Assembly: GCA_023853785.1 (NCBI GenBank)
Contig: JAJIRX010000781.1
Location: forward strand, 1-64,000
From: Psilocybe azurescens
Taxonomy: Eukaryota; Basidiomycota; Agaricomycetes; Agaricales; Agrocybaceae
Direction: 5' to 3'
DNA length: 64,000 nt
Positions 34,661-46,933 of this stretch are shown here, in pieces; the first letter of the stretch is position 1; the number at the start of each line of letters is the position of its first letter. A model generated the notes under the pieces. It was given only the letters and a program-made list of their open reading frames with translations. It had not been told where the DNA came from and did no database searches. The position numbers were made by a program, and so were the translations under genes.

Positions 34661-35099
34661 TTGTTCTGCAGGGACATCTGCAACTTTGAAGTCGGTTATA
34701 TCTGGGATGATAAGAGGAGAGAGAACAAATTGGGGTTTCTTTACTGTGCAGTGTTTGATGAGTACTTGTTCAATGGCTTGTTCAAATCCCCTTTGTTAAA
34801 GGCATTTGAGAGCATCATTGGCAGCCTTGTGGTGGACTCGGACTCTTGCATGTTTGACTGTGATGTCTGCCTTGATGATTCATATTTCACCAGCTAGATA
34901 GTTGAAGAATTCAAGTTCTTGTTTGATAAATGGGGGCAAAGGGCTTTAATGTCATATCAGTTTTCAGCATTTTTCAAGATTTCGAGAAGTTCGTAGACAG
35001 AAAGAGTATTAAAAAGTTGAGACAATGTAGTAGTAGGTTGGGGAACAGAGGAAGCACGAGCAGTGGAATGAGACATTGTTGAGTGTCGATGTTTACTGC

Positions 35100-35300
35100 C
35101 TAGAAGTGTAGCAACTTGACCTTTCTTATAGCCTTCATTGCCAGTCTGGGTTTGAGTATTTCCTTGAGCTGAGAAATCTGCAGTTTATACTCTAGATTCT
35201 GGTCATGCACCATTGCTGCACATCTTGCCTTGAGTTCATCGCGTGCTTGTCTCTCCACATCTTGGGAAATTATGAACGCTATCTTGAGATCTTCAAGCAT
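35100..35300 (-). other. coiled-coil-like frame downstream of gypsy pol
   Basis: A 66-codon frame rich in Glu, Lys and Leu (DLKIAFIISQDVERQARDEL, EYKLQISQLKEILK) follows pol. I do not recognise it. It may be an extra gypsy-encoded protein or host sequence captured at the 3' end. Confidence 0.3.
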
Positions 35301-35450
35301 TCATTGTCAGTCTTCTTGGCTTTTGGTATTTTTATCGTGAGGAAGATCAGTTAGTGGGTGTGTTAGGGAAAAGAGTGGACTTGACATGTTTGATTGAGAA
35401 AAAGGAGAGCATGTTGATTGATTATTGAAGGAGTAAAGATGATGGTCTTT

Positions 35451-38400
35451 TTACAGCTTGTGATGTGTTTGGTAAGCCTGTAAAATTTTATCACCAGTTT
35501 CTTCAAATACTGAAGCCAGGTCCCACATTGTTTTGGTGATCAGATAGTCTTTCCATTTGACATAGTACTGGTATCCTCTTCCTCTTTTTTGATGTTTGAG
35601 AATTGTCTCTATTTCCTAGTGTTCTTCTTCGTTTAATATCTCTGGTGGCGGTTGAATGAAGTTGGGTCCATGTGTTTCAGTTTTGTGATATGAATTAAGA
35701 AGTGTTGCATGGAATATGTTGTGAATGAGCCAGTCTTTGGGGAGTTCCAGTCAATAAGTTAGAGGTCCTAAAACTTCTTTAAATTTGAAGGGTCCTTCTT
35801 GCTTCAGTGCCATCTTTTGTGATAATTTGTCTGTAAATTTGTTGCTTCTAGCCAAACCTTTTGTCCTTGGGTGAATGGTATGAATTTTGAATTCTTCCTT
35901 TTGGCCATTCTTATCCAGGCTAGTTTGTGGGCAGCTAGGGCTTCTTCTTGATCCTTTTGAAGGTACTTCAGCCTTTTCTCTACTGAAGGGAATTTGGTGT
36001 GTTCAAATGCAGTGGGGATTGCGATAGGAGAGTATCCAAGGATCAATTCAAACAGTGTTCTCTATCTGTCCACATGTCTTCAGCTATTGTGAGTGAATTT
36101 GAGAGTTCCAAGTTGTTTGTGCCAGTCTTCTGGGTGAGATGAGCAATATATGGATAGATAGGCTTCGATTTCTTGATTGTATTGTTCTGTCGTTCCATCA
36201 GTCTGAGGGTGATACACGGTTGAGAATTTTGATTTTACTCTAAGAAGTTTCATTAGTTCCTTGAATGATTCGGGTGGAAAATCTGGGGCCTTGATCTGAT
36301 GTAAGGCTGTCTGGTAGACCAAACCTTTTGTAGAGATTGTCCAATAAGAGTTTGCTAGTTTTCTCAGCATCCAGTCCTTTCATCCAGCATGGAACAAGAA
36401 TAAGTCCTTTCGTGTTTCCGTGGTCAGTGATGCTCAGAATTGTGTCAAATTTGACTTCTCCTTGTCTGTCCAAGATTGGTGGGAGATTTGTAAGGAAATC
36501 CATAGCGCTATCTGCAAATGGTCAAGTTAATTTTGGTCTGGGTATTGGTGTGAAAGATGGGTTGGAGGAATGTCAATTTATCTTGAATTGTTGGCAAGCA
36601 GCACATCCTTTTACATACTGTTTGACAAATGAGCGTAGCCCTGGCCACCAATAATGTTGTTTAACTGAGTTGAATGTTTTGAGTTCTCCAGGGTGTCCAG
36701 CTGAAATAGGATCATGATATGATTTGACTATGTCCCTTTGTAAGGTTTGATCTTTTGGAATATAGGCTCATGTCATGTGTTCAGTGGTCCTCCTTCTAAT
36801 AAGGTTTTCATTGCTTCTGCTGTGTCGTGGTCCAGTTCATTTGCATTGGCAATTCTTTCCTGTAATTCAGCTTTGATTAAGTCAATGAAGAGTTTTTCTG
36901 GGAGTAAGGTGATGTTTTCATTGTTGTGATCTTCTTCTGGGGTAAAGTCGGGGCATCTTGATAGGGTATTGGATTGAATCATTTTGTTTCCCAGCATATG
37001 TACCAATTTCAGGTTGAATTCTGAGACATATAGAGACCAGCATGCCTGTCGTCGGTTTAAATTTTGGGCTGATCTGAAATATGTCAAGTTTTTATGGTCC
37101 AAATATACTGTGGTTGTGTGTTCTGATCCCTGGATGTGGTGCCTCCATTCTTGTAATGCTCAAATTATTCCCAATAATTCCCTGTCGTAGATTTCATAAT
37201 TCCTTTCAGTCGGGAAAATGTCCTGGATATAAATGCGCATAGATGTCTTTTGCCATTTCCGTCTAATTGAGTAAGGACTGCTCCAGAGGCATATTTTGAA
37301 GCATCAGATTCAATTTGAAATGGTTTAGAGGGGTCAGGCATCAGAAGTACAGGTTCTTCCATGAACTGTTTCTTTAGTTCATTGAAAGCAGCTTGAGTTG
37401 TGTCGTTCCATGAGAATCCTTTGTCTTTTTCAGGAGTTCATTCAAAGGTCAGGCCACCTCTGAGAACTTCCAGATGAATTTTTGGTAGAAGTTCCCATAG
37501 CCTAAAAATGATCAGACTTGCTTGAGAGTATTAGGCGCCGGCCAGTCTTGAATTCTTTTTAGCTTTTTTGGATCTATAGAAATTTTTCCTGCTTCGACAA
37601 TCATTCCAAGATATTCCACCTTTTCTTGAGCAAATGAGCATTTCTCTGGCTTGAGATAGAGATCATTTTCTTGAAGTCGTTGTAGAACCATTTTGGTGTA
37701 TTTTCCAGTTCTTTTCGATCTTTTGCAAAGATTAGAATGTTGTCCATATAGATGATTATGAAACATTGCAATATCATGTCTTCAAAGATTGAATCCATCA
37801 TGGATTGGAAAGTTGCTGGGGAGTTACACATGCCAAAGAACATTACAGTTGGTTTGAAGAGTCCTCAGTTGGTTTTGAATGCCGCTTTCCATTGGTCACC
37901 ATCTTTTATCCTGATGTTGTTGTAGCCTCATCAGATGTCCAATTTAGTGAAGAATTTTGCACCTTTTAACTTGTCTATGAGTTCTGTAATCCATGGTAAA
38001 GGATAGGCATTCTTGATTGTCCAGTTGTTCAGATATCTATAATCTTGACAAGGTCTGAGCTTCCTGTCTTTCTTTGATATGAAGAAGAAAGAGGATGCCA
38101 TAGGTGATTCCAAGGGTCAAATGTATCCTTTGTCTAGTTGTTCCTTTGTCCAGTTGTCCAGTTCTTTTTGTTCTGCTGGGGTGATATTGTATGCTTTGAA
38201 TATTTTGGGTATAAATCCTTCCTTTAGTTCAATTTTGTGGTCCCATGGTCTTGGTTCCAGGAATCGGTCTGCTGCTTGTTTGTCAAAAAGGTCCATATAT
38301 AAATGATATTCCAGGGGTATGGTGTTCTGGAGAGGTTTTGTCAGTTTCTCCAGTTCATATTGTTGGGCTAATGTTTGCAAGGTAGTGATTTTGGTGTTCA

Positions 38401-39330
38401 GCCAAGTTTCTTTTATCTTGTCTTCATTTGTGTTCCCAATATATTGGATGATTAGAGATTTGAATTCCTCCAGTGGATGAGTAGTCCTGATTGTTGATAT
38501 TTGTTTGTCTGTTTCTTCTTTGATGGTGGTCTGGTTTATTGTAGGTCCCTGACACGGTTTCCAAGTTATCTGCCTATTCTGCCAATTGATTTCTGGGTTT
38601 TTCTCTTGTAGCCAAGGGAATCCTAGAATAATTTTATGTTTTCCAAGCCCAGAGACTAATAACTGTTCTCAATGGTTCCAGTTCCTAACTTTTAGGTCCA
38701 AGTCCACAAATGATGAGATGGTTCCTTTCTTGTTTGGGTTTCCATCTACATTATAGACTCAGATTGGTTTCTCCAAGGGTCAGATTCTGAGTCCAAGTTT
38801 TTGTGCATAGTTCTGGTCAATGAATTTTCCTCCTGCTCCTGAGTCTAGAAGTGCAGAGGTTTCGACAATTTGTGAGCCATTCTGTTTTTTGCAGGGAATG
38901 AAACTGGTAAAAGCATAGTTTTATTCTCGATTGTTGCTGTAAGTACAGACTGTATCTTCAGATAAGGAGAGACAGATGTCGTCCTGTTTCTTTGCTTTAA
39001 AATCTTTTTCTTCTTCAAATCCCATTTTGACCATGAGGTCTGTAAGTTTGTCCTTTTCATCCTTGTTCAGGTTCTTAATGTGGGGTGTGGAGTTCCTTTG
39101 GAGTCCATTTCTTGCTTTGTTGTCCTTGGGTCTTGTTCTGATTCATTTGTCCTTTCTGTGAGCATTCTCTGGATAGGTGTCCTCGTTGTTTGCACCTGAA
39201 ACAGGTGCCTTTCCTGATTAATTTGGCTTGTTCTTCGGCTGTCATGGCACCCCACATCCATTCTGCTTGGGTCGTAGTACCTGTTGTACTTTGGGGGTTA
39301 TTCTATTGTGGTGCCCTTCTGCATCAGGAA
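35451..39330 (-). pseudogene. Ty3/gypsy gag 3' end and pol polyprotein, inactivated
   Basis: Order along the - strand: a CCHC zinc knuckle (CFRCKQRGHLSREC, near 39205); the protease active-site motif LLDSGAGGKF near 38855; reverse transcriptase with [20 protein letters not shown] near 38000 and GMCNSPATFQSMMDSIFEDM near 37830; RNase H with ESDASKYASGAVL near 37320 and HKNLTYFRSAQ near 37090. The integrase has DHGNTKGL and SDQGP near 36290-36420 and the Glu-containing TDGTTEQYNQEIEAYL near 36180. A GPY/F-like region and the chromodomain-like YQYYVKWKDY near 35570 follow. In-frame TGA codons appear near 38670, 38125, 37930, 37870 and 37165. The catalytic YMDD reads YMDN near 37750. Frame also shifts after ELENT near 37700. 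Not functional. Confidence 0.88.
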
Positions 39331-39639
39331 AAAGAGGTTTTATCCCAAAGAAATCTAGGTGTCTTTAAGCATCTTAGAGACTTTAAAGATGATAAAGACA
39401 CAAAGCACCCTAAGCACCTTTCAACGCCAAAGTGACGTGGGAACAGTTTATCCAAAGCATTCCAAAGCAACCCAAATATTATCCACAGGCCTCCCAAAGA
39501 CCTCTCATAGACATCTAAAGCTATTTAAGGCATCTCTGACATCCACTGAGATGTCTTTTATTTCTCTTCAGGTTCACTTGAGACGCAGCATGGTAATGGC
39601 ATCTTACAGAATTCAAGTATAGTAAAATGTATATATAAT

Positions 39640-40720
39640 TAAAGCAAGCTCTCTACTATAGTGATATGCTAGTTGATTAGACAATCACAGACAGGGAAGA
39701 GGATATATAAAAATAATATATAATAGGATAGATAGAACGTGGGGTGGTCCATTATCGTAATCTAAGATACTATAGCTAATGTTGGCATTGGGCCATTGGA
39801 TGGGCACAGCAGGTTGAGGAAGGAGAGGGCAAGTGGTGCATAGACATCAGGACTAGAGATAGTTGTCTATTACATGAGTTTTAGTGAGCAAAAAGTGGGG
39901 AAACGATAATCAAAACATACCTGTCAGAATTTAGCACCCTCATTCATTACTCCAAAAGGCAAGATAGTGGGATGAGTGCCACCAAATGTAAGCACAGGGA
40001 AATGGGCAGTGAGTCACCGGATGGCCAAATGAACATGGCAAATGATACATCACCGATGCCAGTGCTGGGGCCAAAAACAGTCCTATGCAACCTGTTATGC
40101 ACGTTGTAGTTAGTAAAGAGACGGAAAAGGGGCTGTGGTATACTCACTTTCAGGATTTAGCATTTCTATTCATAATGATGAAAGACAGAACAGTGGTGGT
40201 GATTGTGAGTGTAGGGTAGTGGGCATTAGACGCACCAGATGACAAAGATGACAAAGATAACAGGACTGTGAGCCACCCTCTGTGGTCTGTTGAACGTATG
40301 GTCGTTAGCAAAAAGAAAAAGACGGGAGATGGACTGAACATATCTGTGCAGATGGGGCGGCATGGTGTTTGATGTGAGCTAGTTGCATACTTAGTTGCCA
40401 CTGTATGTGGCATAAGCATGTGGCATGGTACACTGGGGGTCTTGGTTATGGATTAGCAATAGAGGGTGGTAGAGGGTAATGGTAGTACTTACTGAGGTAC
40501 TGCCATTATTACGCTACATGGGCACCATTGCCAGTTCTTGTTACTGTCAGGTGGTGTCAGCTTTACTATATAAAAGGGAATGGTGGTACTTAGTATTAGC
40601 ACAGTGAGTGTGGGGCAGTGAAAATGGCATCAACAACATTGGGCATCATTGACAATTATGAGGGTAAGGGAACGGTGGTGGTGGTGGTGAACCAAGAACA
40701 AAGTTGAACTTCACAAATCG
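39640..40720. other. nothing recognised inside the composite insertion
   Basis: AT-rich and GTGG-rich sequence with no conserved frame. Two passages (39900-40140 and 40140-40420) share similar wording (AGGATTTAGCATT, GGGCAGTG/GGGCATTA), suggesting an old local duplication. Confidence 0.35.
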
Positions 40721-40724
40721 CTAG

Positions 40725-41735
40725 GCAACAGCATGGGTATTCCCGTATATATCGGCCCTTTTAGCCATATTAAATCTTTGAAATACCATACACATGAATC
40801 GCGCATTTTTACCCATCAAAAGAGTCTAAAAACAGCCAAATTGGTGGAGAAATGACTGAGATATGGCCTATTTTAATGCATTGCATACAATTGGCCATAA
40901 TTCACTCAGTTTTGGCTTAAAAATTACGCTTTTGGACTTGTTTTGAAGGTGACAGGTAGGATAATTTTTATCCGTAATTTTATCCACACAATAACCGGCT
41001 ATTAACCCGTACACAATACCCGAACCCGTGCCATTGCCTACAAGTCACAGAAGTTCAATCTTTCACATGATGCATGGGAAAATTTCCCAAAACTGATATA
41101 AAAATGATGTGACCAAATCTACGAGACATGTCTTGTAGATTTGGTCATGTCCCTTTAGGAAATACTGTCACAACCAAAATGCATCCCATCTTGTATAAGT
41201 TGTACTAAAGGCAGGGTGAGTTATAGCAACAGTGCTGGGTGAGAAGAGTGTGGTAGTACATATCTTTCAGTTATCCAAGCTCTAAACAAGGATGTGAGAA
41301 TGTGGTGGGTGGTGGAATGTTGAAAGGAGTTCACTTCACCAGGAATGGCATAAGTAAACAAAAGCACAAATGGAGAATGTCATGTGATTTACATTATTTA
41401 TTTGCTTTCAAGGGCAACAGCATGTGTATTTCTGTGCGTATCGGTCCTATTATCCGTATCCAGCCCGTGTAATACCATACCCACAATCTGTGCATGTTTA
41501 CCAATCAAAAGAGTTCAAAAATAGCCAAATCGGGCCAGAAATGACTGAGATATGGCCTATTTTAATACATTGTACAAAATTGGCTGTAACTTACTCAGTT
41601 TTGGTTCAAAAATTATGTTTTTGGGCTCGTTTTAAAGGGGACAGACAGAATTTTTTATCTGTAATTGTATCCGCGCTATGTCCGGCTATCAACCTGTACA
41701 GAATACCCGAACCTGTGCCGTTGTCTAGGTTCAAA
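40725..41735 (+). repeat. pair of direct repeats of about 320 bp
   Basis: 40725-41040 and 41412-41735 align along their length: shared GAAATGACTGAGATATGGCC, TATTTTAAT.CATTG, CTCAGTTTTGG and AATACCCGAACC. They are separated by 370 bp of other sequence. Confidence 0.75.
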
Positions 41736-41892
41736 TTGAATTTGCCTTTTGCATATCTTTTTTACCATGCAGCTACTATTTTCCTGCAATCACCAGGCCC
41801 TGTGCCCCTGTCTTATTCCATTATCTTTTAAATATCATGTTGTAGATGTAGTTTATTAAATTAGCTATGTACTTATCTAAGGAATTCTAAGG

Positions 41893-42197
41893 AATGGCAC
41901 GCATTTTTGAGCCCATGTGGGTTATGGGTACCGGTACGCATGGGTATGGGTACGGGTAACGATTTTCGTACGCGTGAGATTTCAAACGAGCTCTAGAACA
42001 TCCCAAACGGTTGAGAATTGAGTGAGATAGAAAGGAAGCAGTGAAATTCACTATTTCTGATCTATCTCCCTCATTTCTCAACCGTTCAGATATTTTGGGC
42101 TCGTTTTGACAGGTAAACCCGCCGGATTGCGGGTAGGTCTCGCCAAGGGTATGGGTACGGGTATAGCGCAAGATTCCCGCAGGTCACCCATGCCATT
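41893..42197. repeat. palindromic MITE-like element
   Basis: About 305 bp beginning GGAATGGCAC and ending GTGCCATTCC-like (TGCCATTCC); the arms pair through GGGTATGGGTACGGGTA/CCCGTACCCATACCC-type motifs and through CTCAACCGTT near the centre. No coding content. Confidence 0.65.
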
Positions 42198-42479
42198 CCC
42201 TATACTTATCTAAGATTTAATAATGCTATGCTCAGAAATTTCAAGAATGCTTTGTGGTAATTTAGAATTTTTAGAAGACTCATAGAGAGCTTCAGAGAAA
42301 TTTGAAATCTTGCAAAGACTGCTGAAAGCTTTGAGGAATCAGACTATTTCCAAAGACCACAAAGACATCCCAAAGCAGCCTAGAGTGATAAATGTGCTTT
42401 ATAAAGGTTGTAATTACCTAAGACATTCTCAGGGCAAATCCCTTTTTCCTGATGTACGCATTTTATGGTCAATATCCGA

Positions 42480-42960
42480 GTACAAGCTTACCTTTTTCCT
42501 TGTAAATCCATGTTGATACAGTGCTCTTGTAATCATTGTTGCATCGACATCTGCATTGTAGGCCACAAATAATGCATTCTGTAGCTCTAATACATAAATG
42601 TCTGGCCTTTGCTCAATGAGGCACTTGAGATACTTTTAGATTCCAGTTAGAACCTCATTAGTAAAGGAGTCAAGCAACACTTACAAGGACTTCCAGAGAG
42701 GTCAATTCCCGTGGCCTCCCTGTTTCTGATGGATGCTTCACTACTTCACCTGTTGATCTCCACCGACTTTTCAACCGTCGAATGGCACGAGAACTGATCC
42801 CTGTTGCAAATTCAATGTTCTTGTCCTTCATTCCGCTGAAGGGACATCATAAGAACGAGTCTCTTCTGTTCTTCTGGGATATATCGATAGTTTCCCATAG
42901 TAGAAGCTTCACACTGTGTTGGATAGTAGTAGACGTTGAGTAGATGATTGTTTAGATAGT
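42480..42960 (-). pseudogene. Tc1/mariner transposase, N-terminal half
   Basis: On the - strand: MGNYRYIPEEQKRLVLMMSL, then after a one-base frame change KDKNIEFATGISSRAIRRLK and SRWRSTGEVVKHPSETGRPR, the paired helix-turn-helix region with the GRPR motif that Tc1-like proteins use for DNA contact. A GTAAGT...AAAG intron follows, then YLKCLIEQRPDIYVLELQNA and ITRALYQHGFTRKK. The sequence ends at the internal insertion near 42455, before any DDE catalytic residues. A relic, not active. Confidence 0.75.
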
Positions 42961-43124
42961 TGAAAAACAGGCAAAGTGACTAGAACTACCATAATGGGGT
43001 TGATATCCTGGACTCCACGGCAACGTCATGGAGCTCGGGTAACCAAAAGCAGCTGTTTGTGCAAACAAAGGCGCACACATGAAAAAATTTGAAAGTGGCC
43101 TAGGGTTTTGCAGATAGCTGGAAT

Positions 43125-43885
43125 TATATACCATTCTTTACAACATCTAATAATATATTCTGGCACGTCCTCTGAGGCTATACCCACATATTATATATCA
43201 AAATGATCATAAAATTGAGAGCAGTGTGTCTGTAACTATATCATCATATGAATATTATGTCAGCATGTTCAATATGCAAAATACTGTAAATTTGAATATA
43301 TATGGACATTATAAACTATTTTTGCAATAGAATAGCACATTGTCAGCTATATTTTAATAGTGTAGCAATAAAAAAATTCATAGAATACAAAAATCAATTT
43401 TATTTAAGAAATTTAGATTATATAAGCACAGATTTATATGAAAAATAGGTATTTCTTTACCAGAAAATTTCCAAATTTATGTAACTATTACATAAACATA
43501 TTCTTCTAAATTTTACAATTCTAACAATACCAAATTTGTCGCAAACTGATAAGATCTGTGTATACTGTTTGCATTATTGCTTGCTGAGCTGTAAATGGTA
43601 TGCTGACATTATACAGTTCCGGCCAGTACGACTTGGATTCCACTCGGAATTGGGTCTAATTAAGTTTAAAACTTATATAAATTTCACTTGGATTCCAATC
43701 GGATTTGGTTTGGACTTGGTAACAGTGGAACCAGTCGGTACTGGTGATTCTGACTGGAATCTGGTCAGAAAAATTTGAACATTTTCCTGCTAATTTGGCA
43801 GGGACACTGCCAAATAAATTCCGGTCAGACCGGTCGGATTCTGACTGGTTCTGACCGGAAACTGTGAGGAGTGTAAAGACCTCCT
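43125..43885 (-). repeat. Tc1-like element end region, right inverted copy
   Basis: Inverted, collinear partner of 33075-33800. It directly precedes (on the - strand) the Tc1 transposase N-terminal half and forms the outer end of the insertion in gag. Confidence 0.7.
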
Positions 43886-44660
43886 TGGATTGTTCTTGGG
43901 AGATTATCAGAATACATGATTTTGTCAGTGAGTTGAGGCATGATGCATTTTGGAATAATCCTATGAGATGAATGTGGTCCGATTCTGTTTCCGTTCCTAG
44001 GTTGGCCTGTTCTACCAACAATTTGAGTTTGTTGATAATGTCTTCTACTCTTTCATTGGGCTTTTGCCTGAGTCACTTCATGTCATTCATGGCTGACCTG
44101 GTTTCGTCTACTGGAGTGAATGCATCATGGAATTTTTGAGAAAGGTTGCAAGAGTGTCCCAGTCAATGGTTTGATTGGGACTGGTTCCTTCGTTCTTGAG
44201 GTCAAATACTGTTCTTTCCAGAGTTTTGCTCCTCCCTCCATGCAGAATAATAAGATGAAGGCAATTTTCTTCTTGTCTGTGTTATAAATGTTGTTGTTTA
44301 TGTCTATGTAGAGGAGCAGTCTTGTAAAAAAGACTTAGATTTTGTCCTGTCTCCATCGAATACAGCGGGTTTATTGATCAAGATTTCTTTCTTTCTGTTG
44401 GTACTTGTTTTAACCATTTCTGCATCATGTTGTTTTTCCTGATCTATCACCAGTGTTGATAATAGGTCAAATAGCAAGTTTGATAGGTCTTCATTGCCTA
44501 GGTTGATATCTTCAGAGCTTTGTCTGGACGGGTTCGGTGTTTGCCAATTTCATGTCAGGGTTCTTTCTTCAGAGCTGTCTGTAGTGGAGATTCACTTTTT
44601 GGTGGTGCTGTGTTTTGTTTTGGGTTTTAGGGGTCTAATCTGCTGGAGAGCAGGCAAGAT
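43886..44660 (-). pseudogene. gypsy gag, 5' part
   Basis: Reads on the - strand from the leader downstream of the LTR. It includes SRQSSEDINLGNEDLSNLLF-like residues near 44500 and the block INKPAVFDGDRTKSKSFYKT near 44350. It stops at the insertion at 43885. Homologous to the + strand fragment at 31320-31880; frame is broken by stops and small shifts. Confidence 0.7.
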
Positions 44661-44680
44661 TCGTAGAGGAGCTAGTTCTT

Positions 44681-45083
44681 TGTTACAACTTCAGGCTTAT
44701 ATTCACATGTGTGGATAAAGCCAACAGTCAAGTAGTCAAGAACAGTGAGTTCCAAAGCGGTATCAAGTAAGAAGAGATAAGATTCTCAAGAACTAGCTGA
44801 GGAATAATAGCAGTGTCTACTGGCTATTTAAGTGTTTTGAGTATCTACAATTATAGTACAATATGAGTCCAAGTATGAGTCAGAGCATAAGATGAGTCGC
44901 AACAGTGCTGTCGATGTGAGTCAGAACAAGAAGTGAGTCATAACGGTATAGACAATGTGAGTCAGAGTAGAATGAGTCAGATATACAATCACATAATGTT
45001 GTCCATCATGTGATAAGAAGGCTTTTATATATGAAAATGAAAAGAAAAGGAAAAGAGCAAAGAAAAATAAAGTGTCCGTAACA
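44681..45083 (-). repeat. gypsy 5' LTR (403 bp)
   Basis: On the + strand begins TGTTACAACT and ends GTCCGTAACA. It lies immediately upstream, on the - strand, of the gag leader. On the other side it abuts a Tc1 transposase relic, which it probably interrupted. Confidence 0.88.
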
Positions 45084-45089
45084 GCATAT

Positions 45090-45575
45090 AGAAAACCATC
45101 AAATTTAGAGAAGGACATATGATGATTTGGAGTTGTATAACAACAAGTGGTATTGGCTACATGTGCAGGATAGAAGGCAAGATGGATGGAGAACTCTATA
45201 TAAGCATTTTGGATGACCATGTCTTCCAAACTCTGGAGTATTACAACTTTAATCAGGATAATTTCATCTTTTAGCAAGATAATGACCTCAGACACACATC
45301 CAAAAGGCTCAGAAATGGTTTAAAGCCCATAAAACAGAACTTTGAACTGGCCAGCATAATAACTAGATTTCAATCCAATTGAAAATTTGTGGCATATTCT
45401 CAAAATCTGCATTGTAGAATACAAAAATACTCAAAGGGTATCCAGAAGTTGTAGGGCAGAATACTGGAGGAGTGGGAGAAAATACACAAGGAAGACTATG
45501 TGAAATCAATCAATAGTATGTCTAGAAGAGTTTTAGAAGTTTTGAAGGCAAAGTGGAGCCACACAAAGTGCTAGT
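45090..45575 (+). pseudogene. Tc1/mariner transposase, C-terminal DDE part
   Basis: On the + strand: HMMIWSCITTSGIGYMCRIE and GKMDGELYISILDDHV; then QDNDLRHTSK with the second catalytic Asp, followed by AQKWFKAHKTEL in a shifted frame and DFNPIENLWHILK, the block carrying the region of the third acidic residue. A C-terminal helix with VLKAKWSHTKC ends near 45575. Frame breaks and a TAG before QDND show it is dead. The N-terminal half is missing because the gypsy LTR abuts at 45083. Confidence 0.75.
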
Positions 45576-45579
45576 TTAT

Positions 45580-46930
45580 ATAGATACCCATATTCCAACA
45601 GGCCACAAAGAAACTGTCCAGATGTGTTAATTTTGTAAAGTATTTAATAATAATAGATGAACCAAAAAAATACAAACATATATTATATCGCTTGAAAGCT
45701 GTGATCCAGGGCTTTCTATTGCATTTAAATCATGTAATTTCATAAGGATTACATGGAGTTATAGTCAATTTAAGTTCAATTTCAAAAACATCCAGACAGT
45801 TTTTGAGTCACTGTAAGTTTGAAACTCAATTTAATTTTTTAATTAATAATAATAAGAATAACTCTATCACTGATTGTTTGCTTGTATCCTTTGGATGTCT
45901 GTTGGACTTCTGTTGGACTTCTGTTGCCTGTCCAACCATTCTGGTCAGCTCTAATAGACTAATAGGTTTTTTCTACTGCTTTCCATTGGACAGTCTGCTT
46001 GAAAAGTCTATTCAATTAATTATCCAACCAGAAAGTGAGTGGACTGTTACTGGAAAGTGAGCAGAAAATTTTACCAAATTTGCACCAAAGAAAATGGTGT
46101 TCTGGTTACACCAAGTCCAATGGAAGTCCAGTGGATTCTGATCAGACAATATTGAGGACTGTAAAGACCTCCCAGTTTAGACCATGTTGCCAAACAGACT
46201 CTTAGCACATGTGGCCTGCTATACTGTGTCAGAACTTCAGCTAATGTTTTCTGTGTTCTCTGCTATTCTCAGTCAATGCATAGTTACATCCTTTTACAGA
46301 TACAATCTCTAGCCTAACTGCCCAGTGCTTAGACATTAATAATTATACCATTTACACTACTAAGCTATGAGCTGATACTGTGTATTTTATAGATTTACCC
46401 ATCCTTTGTAAGCATATTATAGCTCACTTGTGTACATCTGGATACTGAAAATTTCAGCTATCCTTCATTATTTGTCTTTCCATACAACTAGCCATAGAAT
46501 GGTCTCTTTAATTGGTTTTTGAGCTTTTATACAGAGAGTATAGTAATTGTCAGGGCAACACTAAAATCAGTGTGACAAGGTCACTAACAAAGACAAATAA
46601 GAGAGTAGGAGCAGAGGATGAGAAAAGAGCAGAGAATAGACTTATGAGGAATCAATGATCTGAAAGTCCACACCAATGCTAGTGGAAATCCTAAGAGATT
46701 GAAGCTGGGGATCTACTCTAAAATATGCAGTATTTATATTACTCTAGAGGTAACTGACTAAGCAAGGTTCCATGATGAGTAATAAGAAAGACCACAATGA
46801 AAAATAATGAAGACAATGATGAGTAATAAACAAGACCATGATGAGTAATAAAGCGAGTGATGATGGAAACTTCTGGGATGATCAAAATATTAAGAAGAAT
46901 AAAAGATATAATGAATGATGAATGATAAGA
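45580..46930. other. transposon debris, no gene
   Basis: Follows the Tc1 relic. It includes a probable Tc1 3' end (CAGTTTTTGAGTCACTGTA near 45797) and a segment ending GGACTGTAAAGACCTCC near 46150-46168. The GATGAGTAATAA motif recurs near 46770-46860. No coding frame. Confidence 0.5.
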
Positions 46931-46933
46931 TAA
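46929..46933. repeat. 5-bp target duplication of the split LTR, left copy
   Basis: GATAA immediately before the LTR start TGTTATGAC; identical to 52743-52747 on the far side of the split LTR. Confidence 0.85.

Larger units (their letters stand above)
39330..43885 (-). mobile_element. Tc1-like composite insertion inside gypsy gag
   Basis: The gag frame stops at GGAGG next to 43885 and resumes near 39330, so 4.5 kb was inserted. The insert's outer end reads GTGTAAAGACCTCC, and it contains the first half of a Tc1/mariner transposase (42480-42960). Between 39326 and 42455 lies a further block whose ends are inverted (CATCAGGAAAAAG and CTTTTTCCTGATG), which replaces the rest of the transposase. 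Boundaries are approximate. Confidence 0.6.
35090..45083 (-). mobile_element. decayed Ty3/gypsy chromovirus, interrupted by a 4.5-kb insertion
   Basis: On the - strand: 5' LTR (45083-44681), gag 5' part (44660-43886), an insertion of about 4.5 kb (43885-39330), then the rest of gag with a zinc knuckle, protease, reverse transcriptase, RNase H, integrase and a chromodomain-like C-terminus ending at 35451. No 3' LTR is visible downstream, where the sequence runs into unrelated repeats, so the 3' end is lost. Many in-frame stops are TGA at former CGA codons. Confidence 0.85.
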
